64,000 nt of DNA from Aureimonas ureilytica DSM 18598 = NBRC 106430 (GCF_000382705.1 NZ_ARQE01000001.1:291551-355550); one strand, 5' to 3'; positions 9,695 to 20,462 are shown, counted from the stretch's first letter. The notes: generated by a model from the letters alone, not told the origin. Translations and numbers: made by a program.

Positions 9695-10183
9695 TCAGCC
9701 GTGGACCGCAAGCACCCGCGCGTCGGTCGCCGCCCGCAGATCGTTCGGCGTCGTCTCGAACACATGATAGGGCGTGCCGGCGGCGGCCCAGATGGCCTCG
9801 AAGCCAAGCAGGTCCTCGTCCATGAAGACGGGGAGCGGCGAGGTCGCGCCGAGCGGGGCGACGCCGCCGATGGCGAACCCTGTATGCTCGCGCACGAAAT
9901 CGGCGTCCGGCCGCTCCAGGGCCTCGCCGATCGCCTCGGCCACCGCCGCCTGATCGACGCGGTTGGCGCCCGACACGAGCAGAAGATAGGCCTGCCCCGT
10001 CGAGGCCCCCCGGAACACGAGGCTCTTGACGATCTGCCCGACCTCCGCCGACACGGCCTTCGCCGCTTCCTCGGCGGTGCGGGCGATCACCTCGGTCTTC
10101 ACCACCCGAAACGGCAGCGCCTTGGCAAGCGCCGCGATCTCGACCCGGCGCACGGCATCGGGCAGGTCGGCAGGGTCGGTCAT
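9695..10183 (-). CDS. ybaK: YbaK/EbsC-type aminoacyl-tRNA deacylase
   Basis: A 162-residue protein of the YbaK/ProX editing superfamily, which hydrolyses mischarged tRNAs such as Cys-tRNA-Pro. The family features are the GQIVKSLVF segment with its conserved lysine, the LVSGANRVD stretch and the GFAIGGVAPLG loop. Length fits stand-alone YbaK-like editors, although the exact tRNA specificity cannot be read from sequence. It is the last gene of a leftward series, starting 10 bp after the unknown gene that ends at 10194. Confidence 0.9.
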   Translation of the reverse strand: MTDPADLPDAVRRVEIAALAKALPFRVVKTEVIARTAEEAAKAVSAEVGQIVKSLVFRGASTGQAYLLLVSGANRVDQAAVAEAIGEALERPDADFVREHTGFAIGGVAPLGATSPLPVFMDEDLLGFEAIWAAAGTPYHVFETTPNDLRAATDARVLAVHG

Positions 10184-10193
10184 GGATGTCTCC

Positions 10194-10697
10194 TCAAGCG
10201 GCCTCGCGGACCATCTGTTCGAACCGCTTCCAGCGCCGAACGATCTCGATGGAGGGCGAGGATCGATCGCCTTCGGGAACGCGATAAACCCAGTCCGGCT
10301 GCACCAGTCGCACGATTTCCGATTCCGGAATTCGGACGGACTGCCCCCGCATCTCGTATTCCTTGCCCTGGATCATCAGAAAGGCGACACCCTCCCTAGA
10401 ATTCAAGTGCTCGAACGGGTAGCCGGCGATGGCCTTGAAGAAGAGCTGGTTCGGACTGTAGAGGCCGACGAGCCAGGGATCGAACGAACGGGGCGTCTTG
10501 GCGCCTTCGTAGGCCTTGAACAGGGCATCGAAAATGGCGCCCGTGCCGATGCGATCGACCAGCGCGCTGAAGAGTGAGAGTTCCAGCGTTTCGGGCTCGT
10601 TGGCCCGCACCGACCACATGGCGCCTTCGGGGCGAAAGCCGAGCTCATTGAGCGCGGCGAGATAGGTCCGCCCCGCTTCGATCCGCTCCGCCGTCAT
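10194..10697 (-). CDS. Uncharacterised protein coupled to a HEPN protein
   Basis: I do not recognise this 167-residue protein. It is acidic to neutral, has no signal peptide or membrane segment, and appears a single alpha/beta domain with an aromatic-rich middle (LYSPNQLFFKAIAGYPFEH) and a basic C-terminal helix. The ATG at 10697 overlaps the HEPN stop by four bases (ATGA) with GAAGAG upstream; an alternative start is 15 bases earlier. The arrangement, HEPN gene first and a coupled small partner second, resembles toxin-antitoxin pairs, so it could be an antitoxin or accessory factor. Sampled GC is about 58-62%, below the roughly 70% sampled in ybaK. Confidence 0.75.
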   Translation of the reverse strand: MTAERIEAGRTYLAALNELGFRPEGAMWSVRANEPETLELSLFSALVDRIGTGAIFDALFKAYEGAKTPRSFDPWLVGLYSPNQLFFKAIAGYPFEHLNSREGVAFLMIQGKEYEMRGQSVRIPESEIVRLVQPDWVYRVPEGDRSSPSIEIVRRWKRFEQMVREAA

Positions 10698-11098
10698 AAG
10701 CTCTTCAGCCATACGATCACGCCCTTTGGTCCGAAGGTCGCCTCAAACATCTGGCGCGCCTGACGGCGCGGCACACGTTCGGAATGATACTCGTGCTCAC
10801 GCGACCAAGATAGAACGGTTTTCCAGGCGACCATCCGGTCCCGTGGGATCGCATCGCGGCCCAAGCCTGCCAGAGCCATCAAGCGGACGAGATCATGCGT
10901 GTGGATGTCGGGCCGATCGCGTCGGCTCGGCCATCGGTTCCAGCGCTCGCGCTTCAGGATATAGGCCTTCAACGCGAATTCGACGGCCGTGCCGCAGGCG
11001 TCCCACGCCTCGACGGCGTGGTGCCTGTCTTCCTTCATGACGAAGGCGACGGCGCGTTTTCCTTCGACGCGCTGCCACCATTCGTCAGGGGTGTCCAT
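10694..11098 (-). CDS. HEPN domain-like protein, putative RNase
   Basis: A 134-residue, mostly helical protein. It has the HEPN pattern: an alpha helix with AVEFALKAYI (38-47), the HTHDLVRL turn (66-73), and an Rx4H motif at Arg100-His105 (REHEYH). In HEPN proteins that motif forms the metal-independent RNase site, and many are toxins of toxin-antitoxin or abortive-infection systems. Overall similarity is at motif level only. It begins 10 bp after the rho stop codon and is coupled to the unknown 167-residue protein, so the pair appears inserted between rho and ybaK and co-transcribed with them. Confidence 0.7.
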   Translation of the reverse strand: MDTPDEWWQRVEGKRAVAFVMKEDRHHAVEAWDACGTAVEFALKAYILKRERWNRWPSRRDRPDIHTHDLVRLMALAGLGRDAIPRDRMVAWKTVLSWSREHEYHSERVPRRQARQMFEATFGPKGVIVWLKSL

Positions 11099-11108
11099 TT
11101 CGGACGGT

Positions 11109-12374
<1,266 letters not shown>

Positions 12375-12600
12375 GGGCGGGCTCCACCCCATCGGCGCGG
12401 GGCCAAGCGAGCCGGACGCCTTGGGGACAGTCATCAGGGGAGGATACTCGGGCCGGTCTGATACGGATGCGTATGGTTCGGCAACGAATGGGCGGGGGCA
12501 CGGCCGGGCGGCCGTTCCGCGCCGGAGGCGGGATACGGCGCTTCTTATAGTCATTTCGCCGCAGCGGCGCAAGCCGGGTCGCGCGACGCCTTCGCCCACG

Positions 12601-12635
12601 AAAAAGGGCGGCCACCCCTCCCAGGATGGCCGCCC
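12601..12635 (-). terminator. Rho-independent terminator of gntP
   Basis: A perfect 9-bp stem (GGGCGGCCA at 12606-12614 with TGGCCGCCC at 12627-12635) is followed on the minus strand by five Ts. It lies 33 bp beyond the gntP stop and before the rho promoter region. The interval 12375-12600 contains no gene and presumably holds the rho promoter; nothing else is recognised there. Confidence 0.85.
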
Positions 12636-12667
12636 TTCTCGACGTTCGGTCTCGGACCGATGGGAGT

Positions 12668-14053
12668 TTAGAACAGGACGAAGAGCAGGCCCGCCAGCGC
12701 GAAGCCGATGAGGCCGATCAGGGTTTCCAGAACCGTCCAGGTCTTGAAGGTCGTCTTCACGTCCATCTCGAAGAAGCGGCCGACCAGCCAGAAGCCGGAA
12801 TCGTTGACATGGCTGAGGACGACCGAGCCCGACGCCAGCGCCAGGACCGTCGCGCAGAGCTGCACTTCGGAATAGCCCGCCGCCGCGACCGCGGGCTGAA
12901 CGAGGCCCGCCGCGGTGATGAGCGCGACGGTCGCCGAGCCCTGCGCGACGCGCAGCGCGGCGGCGATCACGAAGGCCGCGACGAAGATCGGCATGCCCAG
13001 CCCGTCGAGCGTGGTGGCGAGCGCGTCGCCGATGCCGCTGGCGCGCAGGATGCCGCCGAACATGCCGCCCGCGCCCGTGATCAGCGTGATGGCGCAGATC
13101 GGCCCGAGGGCGGAATCCAGAATGCCCTCCACCGTCTTGGCGGTGCGCCCGCGCTTGACGCCGAGCACGTAGCTCGCCGCGAGCACCGCGACGAGAAGCG
13201 CGATCGGCGTCGCGCCAAAGGCGCGGCCGACCTGATACCAGGTGGCGTTCGGATCGACCCATCCTTGCGCGCGGGAGAAGTCGAGGCCGGTGTTCACGAA
13301 GATGATGGCGAGCGGCAGGAGAAGGATGCCGATTACCGTGGAGGGCTTGGGCGGATTGGGGTCATGCTCGACCGGCTTGCCGCCCGACAGGATGTCGGGA
13401 ACGGGCAGGACGATGCGCTTGCCGACGATCGACCCGAAGAGCGGACCGGAGATCAGCCAGGCGGGAATGGCGACGAGAATGCCGAGAAGGATCAGGAGCC
13501 CGACATCGGCCCCCAGAAGCTCGGAGGCCGCGACCGGGCCGGGATGGGGCGGCACGAAGACATGCATGGCCGAGAAGGCCGCCGCGACGGGAATGCCGTA
13601 GAGGAGGAGGCCGCCGCCGAGCCGCCGCGCGACCGTGAAGACGATCGGCAGCATGACCACGAGGCCGGCGTCGAAGAAGATCGGGAAGCCGAAGAGAAGC
13701 GAGGCGAAGCCGAGCGCGAAGGGCGCGCGCTTCTCGCCGAAGCGCCGGATCAGCGCGTCGGCGAGCGACTGCGCACCGCCCGACACTTCCAGAAGCCGGC
13801 CCAGCATGGCGCCGAAGCCGATCAGAAGCGCGACGCCGCCGAGCGTCTGCCCGAAGGCCTCCGTCAGAACCGGCACGATCTTGGCCGGCGGAATGCCCGC
13901 GACGAGGCCGGTCACGAGGCTGACCATGGTCAGCGCCAGAAAGGCGTGGATGCGGAAGCGGATGATGAGAAGGAGGAGAAGCAGGACCGCGACCGCCGCG
14001 ATGGCGAGAAGCGGCCCGGTTCCCCAGACATGGGCGAGCGTCGTGGAGTTCAT
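12668..14053 (-). CDS. gntP: Gluconate:H+ symporter, GntP family
   Basis: A 461-residue inner-membrane transporter with about twelve hydrophobic segments. GntP-family blocks are visible: [20 protein letters not shown] near residue 80, [16 protein letters not shown] near 125, [14 protein letters not shown] near 165, and a C-terminal [20 protein letters not shown]. The family imports gluconate and related sugar acids. It is preceded on the same strand by gntK, so uptake and phosphorylation of gluconate are probably one operon. A strong terminator follows. The operon interrupts the common hemJ-rho neighbourhood and is likely an accessory insertion. Confidence 0.95.
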   Translation of the reverse strand: MNSTTLAHVWGTGPLLAIAAVAVLLLLLLIIRFRIHAFLALTMVSLVTGLVAGIPPAKIVPVLTEAFGQTLGGVALLIGFGAMLGRLLEVSGGAQSLADALIRRFGEKRAPFALGFASLLFGFPIFFDAGLVVMLPIVFTVARRLGGGLLLYGIPVAAAFSAMHVFVPPHPGPVAASELLGADVGLLILLGILVAIPAWLISGPLFGSIVGKRIVLPVPDILSGGKPVEHDPNPPKPSTVIGILLLPLAIIFVNTGLDFSRAQGWVDPNATWYQVGRAFGATPIALLVAVLAASYVLGVKRGRTAKTVEGILDSALGPICAITLITGAGGMFGGILRASGIGDALATTLDGLGMPIFVAAFVIAAALRVAQGSATVALITAAGLVQPAVAAAGYSEVQLCATVLALASGSVVLSHVNDSGFWLVGRFFEMDVKTTFKTWTVLETLIGLIGFALAGLLFVLF

Positions 14054-14113
14054 GGGACTGGATTTCTATGCCGGAAGGAGCCTTGCGCCGCAGCGGCGCC
14101 AAGGCCGGGAAGC

Positions 14114-14680
14114 TCAGAGCGCGCGCAGCGTCTCGGGGCGCAGAAGCTCGAGCTGGCGCAGGGCGTCGGTCGCGACCGCGTCCGGCCCCTGCTCCACGGA
14201 AATCTTCACGCCGTCCTCGTCGGCCTCCAGCGGCTCGAAATCGGCATATTGCGAGGCGAGAAGGGAGGGGGGCATGTAATGGCCCCGGCGCTGCGCGAGC
14301 CGATCCCCGATCAGGGATTGCGGGGCGTCGAGCTCCACGAAGCGCACGCGCGCCTCGGCGCCGCGCAGGATGTCGCGATAGCGCCGCTTCAGCGCCGAGC
14401 AGGTGATCACCGTGCTTTCGCCCATACCCGCCTCGTCGGAGATCCAGTCGCGGATCGAGGCGAGCCAGGGCGCGCGGTCCTCGTCATTCAGGGGAATGCC
14501 GGCGGACATCTTGTCGATATTGGCTTTGGGGTGGAACTCGTCGGCCTCGGCGAACTTCCAGCCGAGGCGCTGCGACAGGTTCTTGGCCGTGGTGGTCTTG
14601 CCCGTTCCCGAAGGCCCCATCACGACGAGACACAGGGCGGGTTTGGAAGCGCTGGACGGCACGGGCGTTCTCCGGGACAC
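14114..14680 (-). CDS. gntK: Gluconokinase
   Basis: A 188-residue P-loop kinase that phosphorylates gluconate to 6-phosphogluconate for the pentose-phosphate or Entner-Doudoroff route. Walker A GPSGTGKT is at 22-29, followed by the family blocks ADEFHPKANIDKMSAGIPL and CSALKRRYRDILR, and RRGHYMPPSLLASQ. The start codon is GTG at 14680. It lies 60 bp before gntP in the same direction. No GntR-type regulator is visible next to the pair. Confidence 0.95.
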   Translation of the reverse strand: MSRRTPVPSSASKPALCLVVMGPSGTGKTTTAKNLSQRLGWKFAEADEFHPKANIDKMSAGIPLNDEDRAPWLASIRDWISDEAGMGESTVITCSALKRRYRDILRGAEARVRFVELDAPQSLIGDRLAQRRGHYMPPSLLASQYADFEPLEADEDGVKISVEQGPDAVATDALRQLELLRPETLRAL

Positions 14681-14793
14681 GAGATGGGAAGGCGGAGGAA
14701 CGAAGCGTCCGCCCCATCGGTGCTAAATCATTCCCGGAGCGAGAAAGGCAAGCTTGGGGTGTCGGTGAAGCCGGCGTTCCGGCCCTCAAGCGC

Positions 14794-15330
14794 TCAGAAC
14801 GGCTTGACGATCACCAGGATGACGATCGCGACGAGGAAGAGCGTCGGCACCTCGTTCATGATGCGCCAATGGCGGCTCGTCTTCGTCATCTCGTCGCGGG
14901 CGAGCTTCTTGCGCGCCGCCGAGAAATAGCCGTGCAACCCGCTCATCAGGACCACCAGCGTCACCTTGGCGTGGAGCCAGCCGCCCTGGAAGGCGTAGAC
15001 CTCGATCGCCAGCCAGAGGCCCGTGACCCAGGTGACCACCATGGCCGGGTTGACGATGGCGCGCATCAGGCGGCGCTCCATGACCTTGAACGTCTCGGCC
15101 TGGGGGCTGCCGACGCCCGCCTCGGTGTGGTAGACGAAGAGGCGCGGCAGGTAGAGCATGCCGACCATCCACGAGATGACCGCCAGGACGTGCAGGGCCT
15201 TCACCCAGAGCATGGCGTCCACCGGCACGAGCGCGAAGAGCAGCACCGCCAGCGCCACGCCGACCCCCAGCGACGCGAGAATCGAGCGATCTTTGCTCTG
15301 CGGGGCTGCGCTGTGCGGGGCTGCGGCCAT
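14794..15330 (-). CDS. hemJ: Protoporphyrinogen IX oxidase HemJ
   Basis: A 178-residue membrane protein of the HemJ (UPF0093) family that oxidises protoporphyrinogen IX to protoporphyrin IX. Four to five hydrophobic helices are visible, with the family blocks WVKALHVLAVISWMVGMLYLPRLFVYH (the conserved histidines) and the C-terminal MNEVPTLFLVAIVILVIVKPF. An Ala/Ser-rich N-terminal tail of about 15 residues precedes them. hemE lies 0.7 kb to the right on the same strand, with one opposite-strand ATPase gene between. Confidence 0.93.
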   Translation of the reverse strand: MAAAPHSAAPQSKDRSILASLGVGVALAVLLFALVPVDAMLWVKALHVLAVISWMVGMLYLPRLFVYHTEAGVGSPQAETFKVMERRLMRAIVNPAMVVTWVTGLWLAIEVYAFQGGWLHAKVTLVVLMSGLHGYFSAARKKLARDEMTKTSRHWRIMNEVPTLFLVAIVILVIVKPF

Positions 15331-15509
15331 GATGGGTCTCCCTGAACCAGCCGAAGCACCGGCTTTCGAACGGCTCTAATCCGGAAGGGCCGCCGACGGC
15401 AAGGCGCGCGACCCGCGCCACAAGCTCGCAAGGCTCCCCATCCCCGAACTCATTCGATGCCGTGCCTTCGCGCGGCACCCCCTTCCTTCGACGAGAAAGG
15501 CGACACAGG

Positions 15510-16067
15510 ATGACAGGACCCAACCATTCGATCGTGCTGACCGGCGGCCCCGGCGGCGGCAAGACGAGCGTGATCGAGGCGCTGGCCGAGGCCGGGTTTC
15601 GCACCGCGCCGGAAAGCGGCCGGGCGGTGATCCGGCAGGAAATGGCGCGCGGCGGCTCGGCGCTGCCCTGGGGCGACCGCGCGGCCTTCGCAGTGGCCAT
15701 GGCGGCGCTGGACGAGGCCGCCCATGACGCCGCGCAAGTGGCGGCGCAAACGACCGGCGGCGTCACAATCTTCGACCGGGGCCTGCCGGATGTCATCGGC
15801 TATCTCGCGCTCTGCGGCCTGCCCGTGCCGGATAACCTCCAGAGAACCGCCCGTCGCCTGCGCTACCATGGCGAGGTGTTCCTCGCCCCTTTCTGGCCTG
15901 ACATCTACACGGGCGACGCCGAGCGGCGGCAGGATGCGCGCGAGGCCGCCGAAACGGCCCGCGTCATGCGCCTGACCTATGAAGGGCTCGGCTATGCCGT
16001 CACCGACCTGCCACTCGCCCCGGTCGCGGCGCGCGTCCGCTTCCTGCGCGAGCGGCTCGGCCTCTAG
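15510..16067 (+). CDS. AAA_28-type P-loop ATPase/kinase of unknown role
   Basis: A 185-residue P-loop protein with Walker A GGPGGGKT at 12-19 and a [13 protein letters not shown] block resembling Walker B plus a lid, as in NadR/thymidylate kinase-like AAA_28 proteins. Substrate is unknown. The ATG at 15510 follows AGGA; an upstream in-frame start at 15462 is less likely. Its stop codon overlaps the hemE stop region by four bases in a convergent arrangement, and it runs against both hemJ and hemE, which suggests an insertion between them. Confidence 0.85.
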   Translation: MTGPNHSIVLTGGPGGGKTSVIEALAEAGFRTAPESGRAVIRQEMARGGSALPWGDRAAFAVAMAALDEAAHDAAQVAAQTTGGVTIFDRGLPDVIGYLALCGLPVPDNLQRTARRLRYHGEVFLAPFWPDIYTGDAERRQDAREAAETARVMRLTYEGLGYAVTDLPLAPVAARVRFLRERLGL

Positions 16068-17092
16068 GAAGCCCGCTGGCGCACGAGACGCAGCAAGTGC
16101 TCCACATGCTGTATTGGAGCGTCCGGCGTGATCCCATGGCCCAGATTGAAGACGAGAGGGCCATTGCCGAGCTGATCGAGGATGGCGTTGACGCCTTCCT
16201 CCAGCGCCCGGCCGCCGGCGATCAGGCGGAGCGGGTCGAGATTGCCCTGCACCGCGCCGCCCGCCTGAAGCCGCCGCGCCTGCGCGAAGGGCACGCCCCA
16301 GTCGAGGCCGAGCGCGTCGACGCCGGTCTTTTCGCGATAGGTGTCGAGAAAGGCGCCGGCCCCCTTGGGAAAGCCGATGATCCGGGCGTCCGGTACCATG
16401 GCGCGCAGGCGCTGCACGAGATGGCGCACCGGGGCGACCGCGAAACGTTCGAAGCTCGTCTCGTCGAGAACGCCCGACCAGCTGTCGAAGATCTGCACGC
16501 AGTCGGCCCCGGCCTGGAGCTGGCGGGCGAGATAGTCGGCGCTCATTTCGGCGAGAAGAAGCAGAAGCTCGTCGAGGGCTTCCGGATGCTCGTAGCCGAA
16601 CAGGCGCGCGGGCGCCTGGGCCGGCGTGCCATGGCCGGCGATCATGTAGGTCGCGACCGTCCAGGGCGCGCCGCAAAAGCCGATCAGCGCGGTTTCCTCA
16701 GGCAGCGCCTCGCGCAGCCGCCCGACCGTCGCGATCACCGGGGCGAGATGCGCGTCGGCATGGCTCGGGTCGAGCCCGGCAATCTCGTGGGGCGCGATCG
16801 GGTCCATCATCGGCCCTTCTCCCTGCACGAAGCGCACGTTCCGCTTCAGGGCGTCGGGGATCACGAGAATGTCGGAAAACAGGATCGCCGCGTCGAAGCC
16901 GAAGCGGCGGATCGGCTGGAGCGTGACTTCCGTGGCGAGCGCCGGATCGTAGCAGAGGTCGAGAAAGCCGCCGGCCTTGGCGCGCACTTCGCGATATTCG
17001 GGAAGATAGCGCCCCGCCTGGCGCATCAGCCAGACCGGGGGAGGGGAGACGCTCTCGCCGCCGAGGACGCGCAGAAGCTTTCGCTGTTCCAT
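16064..17092 (-). CDS. hemE: Uroporphyrinogen decarboxylase
   Basis: A 342-residue enzyme that decarboxylates uroporphyrinogen III to coproporphyrinogen III in heme synthesis. Signature 1 is [17 protein letters not shown] near residues 18-34 and signature 2 is [16 protein letters not shown] near 135-150. The ATG at 17092 gives the standard [10 protein letters not shown] start; the frame is open 42 codons further upstream. In Caulobacter and many rhizobia hemE borders oriC, and here it borders the non-coding region assigned as oriC. Confidence 0.96.
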   Translation of the reverse strand: MEQRKLLRVLGGESVSPPPVWLMRQAGRYLPEYREVRAKAGGFLDLCYDPALATEVTLQPIRRFGFDAAILFSDILVIPDALKRNVRFVQGEGPMMDPIAPHEIAGLDPSHADAHLAPVIATVGRLREALPEETALIGFCGAPWTVATYMIAGHGTPAQAPARLFGYEHPEALDELLLLLAEMSADYLARQLQAGADCVQIFDSWSGVLDETSFERFAVAPVRHLVQRLRAMVPDARIIGFPKGAGAFLDTYREKTGVDALGLDWGVPFAQARRLQAGGAVQGNLDPLRLIAGGRALEEGVNAILDQLGNGPLVFNLGHGITPDAPIQHVEHLLRLVRQRAS

Positions 17093-17339
17093 GAAGGGTC
17101 TTCCTCGGGGGCTCGGCGCGAAGGCGCTTTCGCCTTCGCCGGATGGGATCGCTGTTCGGGTCCCGGACATGGCGGGGAAAGGGCGCTTCGTCCAGTCCCT
17201 CGCACCCTCTCGAGGCATCAGAGGTCCGCTCGAGGGAGAACGCGCTTTTTCGAAGCGCGAGGCGGGCGGGATCGCAGATCCCCAGCCCGCTCTTCAAACA
17301 AAGAAAGTCTTAGAGAAAAGGATTCTGATTCTATGAGTC

Positions 17340-17348
17340 GGTGGATAA
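17340..17348 (-). promoter_or_regulatory. DnaA-box-like 9-mer
   Basis: GGTGGATAA matches the DnaA box TGTGGATAA at 8 of 9 positions (first base differs). It borders the AT-rich patch that could be the unwinding element. Confidence 0.55.
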
Positions 17349-17500
17349 AGGGAATTAACAGGCCGCGCTCGCCCGCCCGTTTCGAACCGTCCCCATGAAA
17401 CGCGATTCCGCCAGGGAATCCAACGCCCCGCCTGGGGGAGGACGCGCACTGCCCCCGTTCTTCACAAGTTCCCGTCCACAGGGCACCCGATGCGTCGATC

Positions 17501-17509
17501 TGTGGATGA
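17501..17509 (-). promoter_or_regulatory. DnaA-box-like 9-mer
   Basis: TGTGGATGA matches the DnaA box at 8 of 9 positions (eighth base differs) and has the same orientation as the box at 17340. Confidence 0.55.
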
Positions 17510-17774
17510 AGCCGGGGTTTTCCCGGTACGACCGAAGGCCCCCGTCGGCTTTCCCAATCTTGTCCCCGGTTGCTCACAGGGGGCGGAGAATCCCGGGGCT
17601 TATGGCGCCCAGGACTTGTTCCCGAAGGCGATCGGAGTCCGTCCGGCCATTATGAGCGATTCTTAACCATAATCGCCCGTCCGCCCCGATCGTTCCCGAA
17701 CGGACGGCTTGCGCTTGTCCCCGCTCGCCTCCTCGCTCTAGGAAAGGGGAAAATCAGTGGGGAGTGCGCAGCGC

Positions 17775-18374
17775 ATGAGGAAGCCGATCGTCCTGGCCTC
17801 GGGCAGCGTCCATCGTCGGATGCTTCTGGACAATGCGGGGATCGCCTTCGCGGTGGACCCCTCGACGCTCGACGAGCGCGCGCTGGAAGCGCCGTTGGCT
17901 CAAAGCGGCGCCGCGCCCGAGGATGTCGCGCTGATCCTCGCCGAGGCCAAGGCGGCCGATGTCTCCGCCCGCCATCCGGGGGCCCTCGTGATCGGCGCCG
18001 ACCAGACCCTGTCGCTCGGCGACGAGCGCTTCCACAAGCCCGCCGACATGGAAGCGGCGCGCCGCGCGCTTCTGGCGCTGTCGGGGCGCACCCATGTCCT
18101 GTCGAGCGCCGTCGCCCTCGTCGAGGACGGGGAAACCGTCTGGCGCCATGTCGATCAGGCGCGCATCACCTTGCGCGATCTCTCGCCCGCCACGATCGGC
18201 CGCTATCTCGCCGAGATCGGCGACGCCGCGCTCACCAGCGTCGGCTCCTATCAGGTGGAAGGCCGGGGCATTCAGCTGATGGAGCGCATCGAGGGCGACT
18301 TCTTCACCATTATCGGCCTGCCCGTCCTGCCGCTTCTGGCCGAGCTCCGCCGCCGGGGAGAGATCGATGCCTGA
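17775..18374 (+). CDS. maf: Maf-like nucleoside triphosphate pyrophosphatase
   Basis: A 199-residue member of the Maf/YceF family, which hydrolyses non-canonical or specific nucleoside triphosphates and is linked to septum control. The signature [11 protein letters not shown] is at residues 8-18, and [18 protein letters not shown] carries the conserved Asp. The ATG at 17775 gives the usual [11 protein letters not shown] start; an in-frame ATG six codons earlier is possible. The last 8 bases overlap the aroE start, so translation is coupled. It is the first gene to the right of oriC. Confidence 0.93.
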   Translation: MRKPIVLASGSVHRRMLLDNAGIAFAVDPSTLDERALEAPLAQSGAAPEDVALILAEAKAADVSARHPGALVIGADQTLSLGDERFHKPADMEAARRALLALSGRTHVLSSAVALVEDGETVWRHVDQARITLRDLSPATIGRYLAEIGDAALTSVGSYQVEGRGIQLMERIEGDFFTIIGLPVLPLLAELRRRGEIDA

Positions 18375-19203
18375 GCCCAGAGCCTTCGTCACCGGCTGGC
18401 CGATCCGCCATTCCCGCTCGCCGCTGATCCACGGCACCTGGCTCGGCGCGTTGGGGCTGGCCGGCTCCTATGAGCGCATCGCGGTGGAGCCCGACGCCTT
18501 TCCCGCCTTCCTCGCCAATCTTCGCGACGCCGGCTTCACCGGCGGCAATGTCACGATCCCGCACAAGGAAGCAGCCTTTGCGGGCGTCGCCCGGCGCGAC
18601 GCGGCGGCCGAGGCGATCGGCGCGGTCAACACGGTCTGGTTCGAGGGCGATCAATTGGTCGGCGGCAACACCGACGCCTACGGCTTCTCGGCCAATCTGG
18701 ACGAGCGCTTGAGCGGCTGGCGCGACGCCGAGGAAGCCCTGGTGCTCGGCGCCGGCGGCGCGGCGCGCGCCGTGGTTCATGCCCTGGCCGAGGCGGGCGT
18801 CCGGCGCATCCGCATCGTCAATCGCACGCGCGAGCGCGCCGAGGCCCTGGCGGCGGCCTTCGCGCGGCCGGGTCTTGAGCTCGAGGGCGCGGGCGAGGAG
18901 CGCGAAGCCCTGTTCCTCCAGAGCGCCGATCTCGTCGTCAACACGCGCCCGCCCGTCGCCGAGGCGCCCGAGCCGGACCTTTCGGCTCTTGCCGAAGCGG
19001 CTCTCGTGACCGACATCGTGTATGTGCCGCTCGAGACCCCGATCCTCAAGGCGGCGCGGCAGCGCGGGCTTCGCACGGCGGACGGGCTCGGCATGTTGCT
19101 CCATCAGGCGGTTCCGGGGTTCGAGCGGTGGTTCGGCCGGCGGCCGAGCGTCGGCGAGGCGCTGCGCGAGGCGCTTCTCGCCGACATCGCGGCCAAGGGC
19201 TGA
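18367..19203 (+). CDS. aroE: Shikimate dehydrogenase (NADP+)
   Basis: A 278-residue enzyme reducing 3-dehydroshikimate to shikimate for aromatic amino acid synthesis. The substrate site shows [10 protein letters not shown] (residues 16-25) and [10 protein letters not shown] with the catalytic lysine, followed by GGNTDAYG. The NADP-binding loop is [14 protein letters not shown] and the basic cofactor motif NRTRERAE follows. Length fits AroE. It overlaps maf and is followed by an NTF2-like gene and coaE on the same strand. Confidence 0.96.
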   Translation: MPEPRAFVTGWPIRHSRSPLIHGTWLGALGLAGSYERIAVEPDAFPAFLANLRDAGFTGGNVTIPHKEAAFAGVARRDAAAEAIGAVNTVWFEGDQLVGGNTDAYGFSANLDERLSGWRDAEEALVLGAGGAARAVVHALAEAGVRRIRIVNRTRERAEALAAAFARPGLELEGAGEEREALFLQSADLVVNTRPPVAEAPEPDLSALAEAALVTDIVYVPLETPILKAARQRGLRTADGLGMLLHQAVPGFERWFGRRPSVGEALREALLADIAAKG

Positions 19204-19343
19204 ATCCGGCGCCGTCCCGTTCGGGGCGGGCTTGTCCGACCGGGGCGCGAAGGTTTTTTGTCTCGCGCGATGGTTTGGAAAGCCCCCGTCCATCTTTCGG
19301 GACGATGCTGACGAGTTCCAAGCGCGTTGGGGAGGGTCCAGCC

Positions 19344-19784
19344 ATGGACGACCGCAGTTCCGCCTTCATCGAAAGGGCCACCGGCGATTACGCGCCCGAG
19401 GTCTCGGACGCCGAGGCCGCCATCGAAAGCCTGTTCACGGCCTATGCGGCCGGGTTCGACGATTTCGATGCCGAGGCGATCATCGCCTGTTTCCAGTTTC
19501 CCGTGACGATCTGGCAGTCCGGCCGGGGCAATGTCTTCGACGACGAGGACGAGCTGGCCGAGAATGTCGAGGCGCTGCTCGCCGTGTTCGAGCGCGAGGA
19601 GATCGTCCAGTCGCGCTTCGAGATCGTGGAAGCGGCCGGTGACGGCGGCGCGGCCTTCGCCGTTCTCGACTGGCGGCAGGAGCGCGAGGACGGCGAGGCG
19701 GCGCTGGAGTTCCGCTGCCGCTACGCGCTGGTGCGCGACGAGACCGGCAGCGGCTGGCGCATCGCGCTCGCCGTCAACGACTGA
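19344..19784 (+). CDS. NTF2-like/SnoaL-like domain protein of unknown function
   Basis: A 146-residue acidic protein. The pattern of an N-terminal helix ([26 protein letters not shown]) followed by FPVTIWQ and several beta-strand segments resembles the cone-shaped NTF2/SnoaL fold, which binds small ligands or acts as an enzyme or scaffold. No catalytic residue can be assigned. The ATG at 19344 has GGAGGG 8 bases upstream. It sits between aroE and coaE, 8 bp before the coaE start, so co-transcription and perhaps translational coupling are likely. Confidence 0.75.
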   Translation: MDDRSSAFIERATGDYAPEVSDAEAAIESLFTAYAAGFDDFDAEAIIACFQFPVTIWQSGRGNVFDDEDELAENVEALLAVFEREEIVQSRFEIVEAAGDGGAAFAVLDWRQEREDGEAALEFRCRYALVRDETGSGWRIALAVND

Positions 19785-19792
19785 GCGCCGGC

Positions 19793-20383
19793 TTGATCAC
19801 TCTCGGCCTCACCGGCTCGATCGGCATGGGCAAGAGCACCACGGCGGCGATGTTCGCCGCCCGTGGCTGCCCGGTTCATTCCGCCGACGAGGCCGTGCAT
19901 CGCCTTTACAGCGGGCGCGCCGCGCCGCTCGTGGAAGCGCGCTTTCCCGGCACCACGCCGGGCGGCGTGGTGGACCGGGTGCGCCTGTCCGCCGCCGTTC
20001 TCGATGACGCCGAGGCGCTGCGCGATCTGGAGCGCATCGTGCATCCTCTCGTGCGCGAGGAGGAAGCGCGGTTTCTGGACGAGGCACGCCAGGCGGGCGC
20101 GACGGTCGCCGTTCTCGACATTCCGCTCCTGTTCGAGACGGGCGGCGAGGCGCGCGTCGACCGAACCCTTGTCGTGAGCGCCCCGGCCGACATCCAGCGC
20201 GCCCGCGTCCTCGCCCGGCCCGGCATGACGCCCGAGCGCTTCGAGGCGATCCTCGCCAAGCAGATGCCGGATGCCGAAAAGCGCCGGCGCGCCGATTTCA
20301 TCGTGGACACCGGCGCGGGTCTGGCAGAGGCGCAAGCGCAGGTCGAGGCGATCCTTCGCGAGCTCGCGGCGGGAGCGGACTGA
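19793..20383 (+). CDS. coaE: Dephospho-CoA kinase
   Basis: A 196-residue P-loop kinase performing the last step of coenzyme A synthesis. Walker [10 protein letters not shown] is at 8-16, followed by [10 protein letters not shown] and the [12 protein letters not shown] block typical of CoaE. The start codon appears to be TTG at 19793, 8 bp after the preceding stop; no nearer ATG gives the intact P-loop. The pantothenate kinase gene coaA, the first CoA step, is also in the window at 47.5 kb. Confidence 0.95.
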   Translation: MITLGLTGSIGMGKSTTAAMFAARGCPVHSADEAVHRLYSGRAAPLVEARFPGTTPGGVVDRVRLSAAVLDDAEALRDLERIVHPLVREEEARFLDEARQAGATVAVLDIPLLFETGGEARVDRTLVVSAPADIQRARVLARPGMTPERFEAILAKQMPDAEKRRRADFIVDTGAGLAEAQAQVEAILRELAAGAD

Positions 20384-20462
20384 AACGCCTTCCAGGACGA
20401 AACCCCTTGCGTCCGGTCCCCATCCGGCCGACATGACACGAGACTGAAGCGGACGGACTTTC

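Larger units (their letters stand above)
17093..17774. other. oriC: Probable chromosomal origin of replication (oriC)
   Basis: A 682-bp non-coding gap between the divergent hemE and maf genes, the position of oriC in related alphaproteobacteria. It has an AT-rich patch (17291-17348) and two DnaA-box-like 9-mers, each 8 of 9 to TGTGGATAA, plus weaker ones at 17458-17466 (7/9) and 17570-17578 (6/9). GANTC, the CcrM methylation site, occurs at 17321, 17327, 17335, 17404, 17416, 17588, 17635 and 17658; at 67% GC about one would be expected in that span. Genes on both sides point away from it. No dnaA gene is in the window. Confidence 0.7.

Noticed and set aside
17093-17774. A small gene in the hemE-maf gap
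   Set aside because: Frames there show no start with a ribosome site and no recognised motif, and the gap carries origin signals instead.
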